In this document: positions 1-8,441 of the stretch, one piece after another | Position numbering within the stretch: the first letter of the stretch is position 1 | Layout: each line of letters starts with the position of its first letter | NCBI GenBank assembly: GCA_046046245.1 | Contig: JBJOKE010000022.1 | Location: 79,553-143,552 of the forward strand | Source of the DNA: UBA4615 sp046046245 | GTDB taxonomy: Bacteria; Pseudomonadota; Gammaproteobacteria; Burkholderiales; Burkholderiaceae_E | DNA: 64,000 nucleotides | Reading direction: 5' to 3' | Made by a program: the position numbers and the translations under genes | Notes under the pieces: generated by a model | The model's input: the letters and a program-made list of their open reading frames with translations, nothing else | What the model was told of the DNA's origin: nothing | Databases searched by the model: none

Positions 1-243
1 GGACGACACGGCGATCCGGTGGGCGAGGCCGGCCAGGAAACCCGCCAGGATGGCGAGGCCTCCGATCCGGGGCGGATGGAGGCGCGCCGTCCGGCCGTGA
101 ACCTGCGGGCCCCGAGGCTGGCCGCGTGTCGCCCGGACGAGCAGCAGCGCGACGAACACCGCCGCGCCGAAGGCGACGGCGGCGCTCGGTGCGATGTCGG
201 ACAGGGCGCGGGGCAGGGTGAGACCGTGCACGGTCGGGGGCAT
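1..243 (-). CDS. WecA/MraY-like polyprenyl-phosphate sugar-1-phosphate transferase, N-terminal part
   Basis: The gene reads leftwards off the window edge; 81 codons are visible from an ATG at 243. The translation has an N-terminal hydrophobic helix (about residues 20-37), then a cytoplasmic stretch ending in HPPRIGGLAILAGFLAGL. PRIGG(L/V)AI opening the second helix is a hallmark of glycosyltransferase family 4 integral membrane enzymes (WecA, MraY, TagO), which move a sugar phosphate from a UDP-sugar onto undecaprenyl phosphate. The catalytic Asp motifs lie outside the window. With the YjbH-like gene 4 kb away it suggests surface-polysaccharide synthesis. The family assignment rests on this one motif plus hydrophobicity, so the exact donor sugar cannot be given. 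Confidence 0.6.
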   Translation of the reverse strand, partial: MPPTVHGLTLPRALSDIAPSAAVAFGAAVFVALLLVRATRGQPRGPQVHGRTARLHPPRIGGLAILAGFLAGLAHRIAVSS

Positions 244-415
244 CCGGGTTCGTCCGGCGCTCGCGAGGGGGTCGCCGGGAAGACCAGAGTCTTGCCGCCG
301 TCGGCCCGTCGAGTCTTCGCCTTCCACCCGCCGGCCCCCGGGACCGGACGAGCGGTACCGCATCCGACACATCCGCGCGACGGTGCCTCGCGCCGTCGCG
401 CCGTCGCGCCGAGCC

Positions 416-2725
416 TCAGCAGCCGTCCGTGGTCCGGGGGGTCGCCGCGGGCGGCACGGGGGTCGCGGCGGGCGGGTTCGTCTCCGGCGCACGGGCGGAC
501 GGCGGTGCGGGCGGCGGCGGCAGCGGCGTCGCCGGATCTCGGGCCGGCTCGGTCGCGGGCGCCGGCCGCGGATCGGACACCGTGGCCCCGCAGATCAGCC
601 CGAGCGACTGCAGCGGCCCCGCGTACAGGCCGTACGCCCCGGTCGCGGCCCTGCCGTCGCGGCAGGCGATCGGCGTCTGGTCGATGCCCCCGGCACCGCC
701 GGCCTGCGCGAGCTCGGTCGCCTGGCCCGCGACGGTCCGCGCTCCCGACAGCGGGGTGCAGTGCAGCCTGAAGCCGTCGATCGCCGCGCCGGCCTTGCCG
801 GTCAGCCCGGACACCGCGTGGTTCGCGGCGCAGACGCGCTCGAAGGCGGGACCGTCCGCGGTACCCGCGACGGTGCCCCGCGCGACGGGCGCGCCGGCCC
901 AGCGGCCGGCGGCGTCGGGTCGAGCGCACAGCGGCTGCAGGTGGCCGACCACCGGCGTCGCGTTCGTGGCGAGCGAGGCCCCCCTCACCCCGACCATGAC
1001 CTCGCCGGCCGCGCAGGACATCGCGAAGCGGGTGCCGTCCGCCCGGATGAGGCCGCCGATCGAGGCGGTCCAGCCGGCGTCGAGCTCGGGCGTCTCGGGC
1101 ACGTTCACGCGCAGGATGGACGCCACCGACGGCACGCCGCGGTCGTCGATGGCGAAGACCATCCAGAACCCGGGCGACAGCTCGGCGACGTTGCGGGGCA
1201 GCGTCGCGGCCAGCCGGTTGCCGGTCGCGGTGAACGGCAGGTCCACGAAACCGGCATCGACGTTGACGGAGTGGGTGACCGACCCGGTCTTCACCAGGGT
1301 CAGGCGCCGGATCGGCCGCGCGCTGTCGACGGTGATCGACAACGCCTGTCCGGGGTCCAGCACGGTCGGCGCCGCGGTGATGGTCGGACGGGTCGCCCAG
1401 CGTCCGCCCTCCTCGAACAGGTACGGGGGAAAGAAGAGCTCGGCGTTGGTGTTGGTCAGCGGCCCGGGCGCGCCGCCGCCGCCGACCAGCACCGATCCGT
1501 CGGGCAGCAGCATGCCCACCGAGTGGTAGAGGCGCGGCACCTGGCCGCTGGACAGCTGGCGCCACTGGCCGGTGGCGGGCGACCAGACTTCGGCGTGGTT
1601 CGTGACCCCGACGAGCGCGTTGTCGTAGCCGCTGCCGCCGGTCGCGAGCACGGTCCCGTCGGGCAGGACGGTCAGGTTCACGTACTCGCGGACCGCCGAC
1701 AGGGGGGCGGTGGTGCGGATCACCGGCAGGGGGCCGTCGAAGTCGACGGTGACCGCGGTCGCGGACCGGCCGCCCGTGACCAGCAGCCGGCCGGGGCCAT
1801 ACTGCGCCACGCTCGACGTGGCGCCGGTCGGCCGGTAGTCGATCAGCCCGACCGGCGACAGGCGGCCTTCGCCCGCAGGGTCGATGAAGTAGGCGCCCCC
1901 GTCGACCTCGTAGCCGAACACGCGCCCGTCGCGCGTCGGGAAGGCGCGCGGATACCAGGTGTTCATCGGTGTGGTGTCGACGTTCGACAGCAGACGGAAG
2001 CTGCCGTCGGGGCGGCGGACCTCGGCACGCTCCGGTTCGACGGGCAGCGTGGGGTCGCCCTTGCCGCCGACCAGCAGCACCTCGCCGTTGCCGAGCATCG
2101 TCGGCGTGCCGTACCAGCGCGGCCTGAACATCTGCCCGCCCTGGGTCAGCGCGTTGGTCCGCGGGTCGAAGAGCACGGTGTCCCGGGTGCCGGTGTTGGC
2201 GGTCTGGCCGCCGACGTAGTTGTCGCCGCCGGCGAGGAACATCAGCCCGGACTGGGGCAGCATCAGCTGGGCGCTGCAGAACAGGTCGGTGGCGGTCGTG
2301 TTCGGCAGGGACAGGTGCGCGTCGGCGCCGGTGCCGGCACTGGGGTCCCAGACGGCGTAGTCGAAGCGGCCGGTCTGACGGCCGTCGCGGGTCGTGCCGT
2401 AGCTCATCACCCTGCCGTCGGGCGTCAGCGCGACATGCAAGGGGATCAAGGGCCAGTCGGCGACCGGCGACCACATGCCGAGCAGGTGTGCATCGGCCTC
2501 GGGCTGGCCCCGTCCCAGGCCCGGGACGGTCCTGCGCAGGGCGTCGCCCGCCGCCTTGCGGCACGCGCCGCCGGTGGAGCCGGCCTCCGAGACCGCGGTC
2601 GCACCCATCACGGCGACCGCGTCCGGCGACGACGACCCGCCGCCGCTGCAGGCGGCCAGGGTGAACGCCAAGCCGATGAGGGCCGCGGCATGGAGCGCGT
2701 TCGGGAGACGGGCAGGAGTCGGCAT
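416..2725 (-). CDS. Lipoprotein copper-radical oxidase (galactose/glyoxal oxidase-like, DUF1929)
   Basis: 769 residues from ATG 2725, chosen because it opens directly into a lipoprotein signal (hydrophobic residues 10-25, lipobox LAAC, lipidated Cys26, then SGGGSSS). A Kelch-type propeller with repeated LPDG.VL..GG turns fills roughly residues 85-435, followed by the DUF1929 early-set domain (about 445-530) found in galactose and glyoxal oxidases. All ligands of the Cys-Tyr radical copper centre appear to be present: Cys150 (LFCSAQ), Tyr205 (RWYGT), Tyr400-His401 (LYHSVG) and His485 (THSVN). Such enzymes oxidise primary alcohols or aldehydes and release hydrogen peroxide. Beyond residue 530 is a Cys-containing beta-rich module and a Pro/Ala-rich tail, both extra to the core enzyme. 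The natural substrate is unknown; a role in surface polysaccharide modification is an inference from neighbours. Confidence 0.85.
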   Translation of the reverse strand: MPTPARLPNALHAAALIGLAFTLAACSGGGSSSPDAVAVMGATAVSEAGSTGGACRKAAGDALRRTVPGLGRGQPEADAHLLGMWSPVADWPLIPLHVALTPDGRVMSYGTTRDGRQTGRFDYAVWDPSAGTGADAHLSLPNTTATDLFCSAQLMLPQSGLMFLAGGDNYVGGQTANTGTRDTVLFDPRTNALTQGGQMFRPRWYGTPTMLGNGEVLLVGGKGDPTLPVEPERAEVRRPDGSFRLLSNVDTTPMNTWYPRAFPTRDGRVFGYEVDGGAYFIDPAGEGRLSPVGLIDYRPTGATSSVAQYGPGRLLVTGGRSATAVTVDFDGPLPVIRTTAPLSAVREYVNLTVLPDGTVLATGGSGYDNALVGVTNHAEVWSPATGQWRQLSSGQVPRLYHSVGMLLPDGSVLVGGGGAPGPLTNTNAELFFPPYLFEEGGRWATRPTITAAPTVLDPGQALSITVDSARPIRRLTLVKTGSVTHSVNVDAGFVDLPFTATGNRLAATLPRNVAELSPGFWMVFAIDDRGVPSVASILRVNVPETPELDAGWTASIGGLIRADGTRFAMSCAAGEVMVGVRGASLATNATPVVGHLQPLCARPDAAGRWAGAPVARGTVAGTADGPAFERVCAANHAVSGLTGKAGAAIDGFRLHCTPLSGARTVAGQATELAQAGGAGGIDQTPIACRDGRAATGAYGLYAGPLQSLGLICGATVSDPRPAPATEPARDPATPLPPPPAPPSARAPETNPPAATPVPPAATPRTTDGC

Positions 2726-3234
2726 CGCTTCGCTCGGTTCGTTCGACCCCCCGTGCGGGCTCGCGGCGGCGAGACCGGACGTCGGTGTCGAACCGATCGG
2801 GCTCGGGCGATCCGCCGCAGGCCGCGGGGCCGCACGCGCCCAGGGTGCGATGGCCTCGCGTCCGACGAACGGTCGATCAAGCCCGATCGGGTGTCGACGC
2901 GACGATCGTGCGAATGCGCTCCGGACGCATTGACGGATTGCACACAGGCCCGCCGGGCGCGTGACGGTCTGCCGCAAACCGTGCAGAAGCCGGGTCTGAC
3001 CGGTGGGTGCGGCCAGGGGGGCCGTCAGGCATCCGACGAGCGCCCGAACCGGACGCGGCGGTTGCCTCGGCCCGGGACGGTCAGGGGACGGCGAGCCCGG
3101 TCGCCCTGTCGCGCCCCCCGTCGGCCCCGTCTCAGGGCTCGATGGTCCCGAACGGCGGCGCCGGTCGGACCCTGTCGGGAGACGGCCCGATCCTTGCCAG
3201 GACCGGCCCCGTTCTTCCCGAACTGCCACAAGCG
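2726..3234. other. Non-coding stretch between the oxidase and tRNA-Arg
   Basis: About 510 bases with no convincing gene on either strand. Long open frames cross it only because stop codons are rare at this GC content. It should contain the promoter of the oxidase lipoprotein on the minus strand, but I see no clear -35/-10 pair. Confidence 0.5.
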
Positions 3235-3310
3235 TGGCGCGCCCGGCTGGAATCGAACCAGCGACCCTTGGCTTCGGAGGCCAATACTCTATCCCCTGAG
3301 CTACGGGCGC
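3235..3310 (-). tRNA. tRNA-Arg (anticodon CCG)
   Basis: Reading the minus strand from 3310, a 7-bp acceptor stem (GCGCCCG with CGGGCGC), a D arm with AGGGGATAGA, an anticodon arm TTGGC-CTCCGAA-GCCAA with loop bases 3-5 equal to CCG, and a T arm with TTCGATT between 5-bp stems all fold. The discriminator G and the CCA end are encoded, giving the standard 76 nucleotides. A TATACT hexamer at 3323-3328 (minus strand), 13 bases before the mature 5' end, is a likely -10 element. Confidence 0.97.
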
Positions 3311-3465
3311 GCGGAATCCGAGAGTATAGCCTGCCCCGGCCCCTCGGGGGCGGCCGCGCGCGTCGACGCTCTAGCCCGAGGTCGGCGACCGCGGCTGCGG
3401 CGGGCCCCGGCACGGGCCCTTCGAGCTATACTCTACGGTTTGTACGAAGCAGCCCGGTAACCGGA

Positions 3466-4323
3466 ATGAGCGACCACGAGCCCTTCATCAAGACCCCCCG
3501 CCAGCTGATCACCGTGGTGACGCTGTCGTTCATCGTGCCGATCATCGCCATCGTGCTGCTCGTCTCGTACATCACCTCGGCCAAGAAGCCGGCAGCCGGC
3601 AGCGATGCCTTCACCGCCGAGGCCGTCGAGTCGCGGATCCGCCCGGTGGCGGGCTTCTCGCTGAAGGGTGCGGACGGTCCGAAGGCGCTGCGCACCGGCG
3701 AGCAGGTCTATCAGGCGGTCTGCACGGCCTGCCACGGCGTGGGCGCCGCGGGCGCGCCCAAGACCGGCGACACCGCCGCCTGGGCGCCTCGGATCAAGAC
3801 CGGCTACGAGGCCCTGCTGACGTCGGCGCTCAAGGGCAAGGGCGCGATGGGCGCGCAGGGCGGCGGCGAGTACGACGACATCGAGATCGGCCGCGCGGTC
3901 GTCTACCTGGCGAACAAGAGCGGCGGGAAGTTCGAGGAGCCGAAGGCGGCGGCGGCGGCCGCGGCCCCGGCGGCCCCGGCGGCGATGCCGGCAGCGGCCC
4001 CGGCCGCTGCGGCGGCGGCAGCACCCGCGGTCGCGGCGGCTGCGTCGGCGGCGGCAGGAACCGCGCAGGTCGCGGCGGCCGGCGCGGACGCCGGCAAGAA
4101 GCTCTACGAGACGGCCTGCCAGGCCTGTCACGCGGCGGGTGTCGCCGGTGCACCGAAGCTCGGCGACAAGGCGGCGTGGGCGCCGCGTCTCGCGGCCGGC
4201 GTCGACGGCCTGACCGCCAGCGTGATCAAGGGCAAGGGCGCGATGCCGGCAAAGGGCGGCAGCAGCGCGAGCGACGCGGACATCAGGACGGCCGTGGAGT
4301 ATCTGCTCGCGTCGGCGAAGTAG
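3466..4323 (+). CDS. Membrane-anchored diheme cytochrome c (c5-like)
   Basis: 285 residues from ATG 3466. An N-terminal transmembrane anchor (about residues 14-37, VVTLSFIVPIIAIVLLVSYI) is followed by two class I cytochrome c domains with CxxCH heme sites CTACH and CQACH. They are joined by an Ala/Pro-rich linker of about 45 residues. Downstream repeats such as KGKGAMGAQGG and KGKGAMPAKGG carry the expected Met ligand region. It is likely a periplasmic electron carrier donating to a terminal oxidase, as for the cytochrome c5 family common in Burkholderiales. A possible -10 (TATACT, 3427-3432) lies 34 bases before the start. It is monocistronic, with its own terminator. Confidence 0.92.
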   Translation: MSDHEPFIKTPRQLITVVTLSFIVPIIAIVLLVSYITSAKKPAAGSDAFTAEAVESRIRPVAGFSLKGADGPKALRTGEQVYQAVCTACHGVGAAGAPKTGDTAAWAPRIKTGYEALLTSALKGKGAMGAQGGGEYDDIEIGRAVVYLANKSGGKFEEPKAAAAAAAPAAPAAMPAAAPAAAAAAAPAVAAAASAAAGTAQVAAAGADAGKKLYETACQACHAAGVAGAPKLGDKAAWAPRLAAGVDGLTASVIKGKGAMPAKGGSSASDADIRTAVEYLLASAK

Positions 4324-4341
4324 GCCGGCTCCGGCGTTCAA

Positions 4342-4374
4342 GAGAAACGGCGCCCGCGGGCGCCGTTCTCTTTT
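4342..4374 (+). terminator. Rho-independent terminator of the cytochrome c gene
   Basis: A GC-rich perfect stem CGGCGCCCG/CGGGCGCCG is extended by GAGAA/TTCTC with one bulged A and followed by TTTT. It starts 18 bases after the stop codon at 4323. Confidence 0.85.
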
Positions 4375-4496
4375 CCGCGGTCACCGTCGGTGACGCCGAC
4401 GGCCGGGAAGGCGGCTGGCGGTCGATCGAGTCCCGGCACGTCGCCGCCGGATCCGGCGACCGACCGCCGCCGCGTGGCGGGGCCGGGCCGCCCGGC

Positions 4497-6818
4497 TCAT
4501 CGCGCGGCGTCGGCGGCGGCGGCCTCTCGCACGCGCTCGCGGTTCCTCGCCGCGAACGCGCCGAACGAACGGTCGGTGTCGTGGACCTCGGACAGTCCGT
4601 TGGTGACCGGCGGCACGACGCCGTGGCCGCCGGTGATCCGATTGTGCGAGTTGCCGACCAGCGTCTCGATCCCGTAGGCCCAGCGATCGGCCCCCTGCAG
4701 CTGGAGCCAGCGGCGGTCGAACGCCCGCCGCGGCGTCAGCGGGATCTCGAGCAGCAGGCCGGCGAAGCGTTCGCCGACCGCGGCATACGGATGGCGGGTC
4801 TCGCGCAGGTGCGCGACGACGGCCACTTCGCCGAACCAGTGGCGGCTGGACAGCGCCCAGCCGGTGTCGTTGAGGAAGAAGCGGCCGACGGTCGCCTCGA
4901 CGGACCAGTCGAGCGGGGCGATGAAGTACCGGTAGGACACGAGCGCCGGCTCGGCGGTGAACCCCTTTCGCAGCGACCCGCCGTTCTGGAACTGCCCCAG
5001 CATCGCGCCGAAGCGGTGCGACCCGTCGCCGGGCTGCCAGCGCAACTCGCCCACGCCGCCGCGCCAGTCGTCGAAGACCCGACCGTAGACGGCCCGCGCG
5101 GCCAGGCCGTTGGCGATCGGGATCGTCTGATGGACGAGCACGCGATCGGTCAGCGTCCGGTGCCGGTCGAGGCCGTAGACGCGCCGGTCGTCGAAATCGC
5201 CGGAATGCGAGAGCGGGAACGATCGGCGCGCGTCGATCGAGGCTCCCCGCCACAACGGCACCTCGACGTCCACTTCCGCGGCGAGCGAGTAGTCCCAGAC
5301 GCCGTACTCGGTCGCCACGGCGGTACGCAGACCCGGCGCGACGGCGATCCGGGTGCGCCCCCAGGAGGGGTTGAGTCCGCGATCGAGCCAGCGGACGTCG
5401 TCGAGCAGCTCGGGGAAGCCGGACTCGCCCGCGGCGAGCAGACGGGGCCGCCCGGTCGCTTCGCAGTCCGACTCCGCCCGCCGCAGCCAGGCCTGGATGC
5501 AGGGCACGGTGCCGTCGATGCCGAGCGTCGGTACGCCGCGGCGACCGAGGACGACGCGCAGGCGCAGGTCGCGGTCGGCCAGGGCCGCCGCCGAGCGTCC
5601 GACGACGGCCCCGAGCGCGTCGAGGTCGCTCCAGCGCCAGGCGCCGTTGTCGGCGCGGACGACGACGATCGTCCGGCCTTCGGTATCCCTGCCCTCGCCG
5701 ATCGCGAGGTCCACCACCCCCGCACGCTCCAGCGCGCTCCGGAGCCGCTGCAGCATCGACCCGTCGAGGCCGGGCCGTGCGGCCGTCGGGTCCTGACCGG
5801 CGCCCCCGGCCGCGGTGCGCTGCGTCGCGGCCGGTTCGAGCGCCGTCGGGGCGGGCACGACATCGACCCGCCGCGCGGCCGGCGGCTCGGCGCGGGGCGC
5901 GGCCGGCGGTTCAGCGCGGGACGAAGTCGGCGGCTCGGCCAGGGGCGCGGCCGGCACCGCCGCGGCGCCGTTGGACGATGGGCCACCGAACAGCGGCTGC
6001 GGCGGGCGACTCGCCGCGGCCCGCTGTTCGGCTGCTGACGGACTGTCGCCGCGACGGTCCAGCGCGATGCCGATCCCGATCCCGACCCAGCTCGGCGCGG
6101 TCGCCGCTGCGTCACCGACACGGTGGTTCAGGTCGGCGTAGAGCTGCCAGCGATCGGGCAACCAGCGCGCAGGCGCGAAGGCCCTCGCGGAAATCCAGGT
6201 GCCCGCCGGCACGCGCTCGGCGGCGACCTCGAGGGACTCGTGCAGCCTGACCGCGACGCGGCCGAACGCGCCGTTCAGGACGCCGTACCGGGCCTCGCTG
6301 CGCCCGTACCCCAGGGACAGGTCGAAGGGGCCCTCGCGCCAGCCCGCCACGCCGTAGTAGGTCCGGAAGTTGGTGGCCGCGCCGCCCACGTCCACCGCGC
6401 CCGCGGCGATCGAGAACCGCTGCTTCGCGTCCAGCGGCACGGCCGCCTTGACCGACGCCGACAGGTCGCGCAGCCAGCCCCGCCCGTCGCAGTCGCCTGG
6501 CAGGTACAGGTTGCAGTGCATGTCGTGGGCGGCGACCCGCCCGGTCACCTCGACGAAGGGCAGCACGCCGATGCCGAGCACGGCGTTGTGTCCGTGCGGG
6601 CGCTCCGCGACGCCGACGAGTTGCGGGTCGTACCGCAGCCCCAGCGTGCCGTACGGCAGCGTGCGTGCCGACGGCGTCAGGGCGCCCCCGCTGTAGCCCG
6701 ATGCCGTCAGCACATCCGTGCCGACGACCCCGGCGCCAGCATCGCCGGCACGCGTCCCGACGGGCGCGAGGCTCGCCAGCCCGATCGCCAGTGCCGCAAG
6801 GGAACGGGAAGGAGGCAC
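4497..6818 (-). CDS. YjbH/GfcD-like exopolysaccharide outer-membrane protein
   Basis: 773 residues if translation begins at the GTG at 6818, the only start found that leads straight into a signal peptide (PPSRSLAALAIGLASLAPVGTRAGDA). No clear ribosome site precedes it, so the start is uncertain. The body is beta-rich with the layout of the YjbH family: an N-terminal half opening with YSGG.L.P.A.TLPYGTLG and LPFVEVTGR, a Pro/Ala-rich linker (about residues 255-320), and a C-terminal half containing FLNDTGW and the R..F.LPL-type strand pattern. YjbH/GfcD proteins are outer-membrane barrels linked to exopolysaccharide secretion, fitting the WecA-like gene upstream. The precise partner polysaccharide genes are not in the window. 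Confidence 0.75.
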   Translation of the reverse strand: MPPSRSLAALAIGLASLAPVGTRAGDAGAGVVGTDVLTASGYSGGALTPSARTLPYGTLGLRYDPQLVGVAERPHGHNAVLGIGVLPFVEVTGRVAAHDMHCNLYLPGDCDGRGWLRDLSASVKAAVPLDAKQRFSIAAGAVDVGGAATNFRTYYGVAGWREGPFDLSLGYGRSEARYGVLNGAFGRVAVRLHESLEVAAERVPAGTWISARAFAPARWLPDRWQLYADLNHRVGDAAATAPSWVGIGIGIALDRRGDSPSAAEQRAAASRPPQPLFGGPSSNGAAAVPAAPLAEPPTSSRAEPPAAPRAEPPAARRVDVVPAPTALEPAATQRTAAGGAGQDPTAARPGLDGSMLQRLRSALERAGVVDLAIGEGRDTEGRTIVVVRADNGAWRWSDLDALGAVVGRSAAALADRDLRLRVVLGRRGVPTLGIDGTVPCIQAWLRRAESDCEATGRPRLLAAGESGFPELLDDVRWLDRGLNPSWGRTRIAVAPGLRTAVATEYGVWDYSLAAEVDVEVPLWRGASIDARRSFPLSHSGDFDDRRVYGLDRHRTLTDRVLVHQTIPIANGLAARAVYGRVFDDWRGGVGELRWQPGDGSHRFGAMLGQFQNGGSLRKGFTAEPALVSYRYFIAPLDWSVEATVGRFFLNDTGWALSSRHWFGEVAVVAHLRETRHPYAAVGERFAGLLLEIPLTPRRAFDRRWLQLQGADRWAYGIETLVGNSHNRITGGHGVVPPVTNGLSEVHDTDRSFGAFAARNRERVREAAAADAAR

Positions 6819-6909
6819 TCGGGAATCCGTGACGCGAGGCTGCCGGGTCGCGACAGCCCTGAGGTCGATGGGTCGCGATGGGGACCCGGGCCACGCGGCA
6901 CCGGGAGGC

Positions 6910-6937
6910 GGGCCCGTCCGTCGGGACGGGCGGGCCC
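6910..6937 (-). terminator. GC hairpin after the repeat-tailed lipoprotein gene
   Basis: CCCGTCC-GTCG-GGACGGG with further GGG/CCC pairing lies just beyond the lipoprotein stop at 6944. There is no T-run, so it may only be a weak or factor-assisted terminator. Confidence 0.3.
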
Positions 6938-6943
6938 GAGGGC

Positions 6944-7984
6944 TCAGTTCGTGCAGTTGCCGGTCTGCGCCGTCAGCGAGCCGAGGCTGCTGCCGCCGGT
7001 CGCGCCGGTGCCGCCGGTGCCACCGGTGCCACCCGTGCCGCCGGTACCGCCGGTGCCGCCGGTCGGCGTCTGGCACGGGGGACGGACCCAACCGCCCACG
7101 TCGCCGGTCGTCGGCAGCCGGCCGGACGTGACGATGCTCGGGGCCAGCGCGGCGATGGAGCTCGCGAGCGACGGGGCCATGGTGACCCGGCTGGCGAGCG
7201 TGATGCCGCCGACCGGAGACCCCGAGAGCAGGTCCTTCACGTTCGTCAGCACGCCCGCGAGGGTCGCGCTCGTCTGGCCGTCGGCGGTCGCGGCGAACGC
7301 GCTCGCGAGGGCGTCGGCCGCGGTCGCCGGGTCGGTGCCGTCGTTCTTCGCCGAGATCGCGAGGGCGGCGAGGATCGCCGCATAGGTCGACGGGGCGTTC
7401 GCGGCGTCGAGGACGGACGCTCCGTTGGCGATCGGGGTCGGCGCCATCGTGATGTCGAAGCCGACCGGCAGCCCGAACATCGCGGCGACCTGGCCGTTCG
7501 CGACATCGATGTCGGTCGCGGTCCGGCTCCCGAGCGCGGGCGCAGCCGGGGACACGCCCGCCCGCTTCGCAGCCGCGTGGGTCAGCGGCGTGACGCCGAT
7601 GCTGCTCTGGCCGCCGGAGGAGCCGCGCACCAGCGCCATCATCGTCGAACCCGCGCCGAAGGGCCGGTTCGTGCCGGTCGCCTCGTCGTAGTACGACACG
7701 CCCGAGCCGCCGGAGACGCGTGCGACGAACGGCCCGGTGTAGGTACCCAGGTCCAGGGTGGCGCGGCCGGTCGCCGGATCGGTGGTGCCGCTGGCGAGCA
7801 GGCCGCCGTCCGGCTTGAAGTACTCGACCAGCGCGCCGCCCGAGAACGATCCGAGCTGGGGTTGGGCCGTCGACTGCACGGGCTCGGCGACGATGCTGTC
7901 CGAACGGTCGCTGCCGCACGCGGCGAGCGCGAGCGCGGCCGACACGACGGAAGCGGCCAGGATGGAACGACGAAGGGTTTTCAT
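6944..7984 (-). CDS. Lipoprotein with carboxypeptidase-regulatory-like start and Gly-Thr repeat tail
   Basis: 346 residues from ATG 7984. AAGG sits 8 bases upstream of it; a second ATG at 7990 would be only 2 bases from the same site. The signal peptide ends in a lipobox (LALAAC, Cys at about 24). Residues 45-95 (SGGALVEYFKPDGGLLASGTT...) look like a short beta-sandwich repeat as in carboxypeptidase regulatory-like domains. The middle is Ala-rich and helical, and the C-terminus has a TGG repeat run followed by a Cys near the end. It lies immediately upstream of the YjbH-like gene on the same strand (125-base gap), suggesting a joint envelope role. No firm family is recognised. Confidence 0.75.
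   Translation of the reverse strand: MKTLRRSILAASVVSAALALAACGSDRSDSIVAEPVQSTAQPQLGSFSGGALVEYFKPDGGLLASGTTDPATGRATLDLGTYTGPFVARVSGGSGVSYYDEATGTNRPFGAGSTMMALVRGSSGGQSSIGVTPLTHAAAKRAGVSPAAPALGSRTATDIDVANGQVAAMFGLPVGFDITMAPTPIANGASVLDAANAPSTYAAILAALAISAKNDGTDPATAADALASAFAATADGQTSATLAGVLTNVKDLLSGSPVGGITLASRVTMAPSLASSIAALAPSIVTSGRLPTTGDVGGWVRPPCQTPTGGTGGTGGTGGTGGTGGTGATGGSSLGSLTAQTGNCTN
6992..7063 (-). repeat. Eight tandem 9-bp units encoding Thr-Gly-Gly
   Basis: Unit gccgccggt (plus strand) with single-base variants, eight copies in register with the lipoprotein frame. It encodes a flexible TGG run near the C-terminus, so copy number changes would alter tail length without frameshift. Confidence 0.9.
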
Positions 7985-8441
7985 GTGCATGACCTTGGCG
8001 AAGCTGTCGGGAACTGCTCGGCGCTGTCGCATCCGCATGACCGCGTCCCGGGACTGGCAGGCCCTGGGCGTCGCGAATACGTTCACCTCGGCCCGAGTGT
8101 AGGCAGGCGGGCCCGGGTTGACTGTGACCGAATCGCGCCGTCGGTCGGAGAGGCGCGGACGGCCCGGAACGCCGCCCGCGCTCGCCGGCCGAGCCACGGA
8201 TGCGTCCGGACCGCAACCGAACGGACAGGCATCCCCGACGGAAGGTCGGGTCGGCCCGCCACAGGCGGACCGGATGCACCGGGCCGAGGTGCCCGGTGGC
8301 CTCGAACGGGCCGCGTGGGCCCGGGATCTCGCCGACGAACGGTACGATCCGCACGGTGCGGCAGCGCCCGGAAGTTGCTGCGGTGCTACATCGCGGCGTC
8401 GTCGATCCGCGGCGCTGCCGCGGTACCGACCCATTATCCGA
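7985..8441. other. Non-coding stretch between lipoprotein and rep
   Basis: About 450 bases. It should hold the promoter of the lipoprotein gene on the minus strand. No supported gene, RNA or obvious terminator for rep was seen. Confidence 0.45.

Noticed and set aside
194..3460. Plus-strand open frame of 1,088 codons across the oxidase gene
   Set aside because: It is the opposite-strand shadow of the oxidase; the translation is Arg/Gly-rich with no signal, domain or ribosome site, and it crosses the tRNA.
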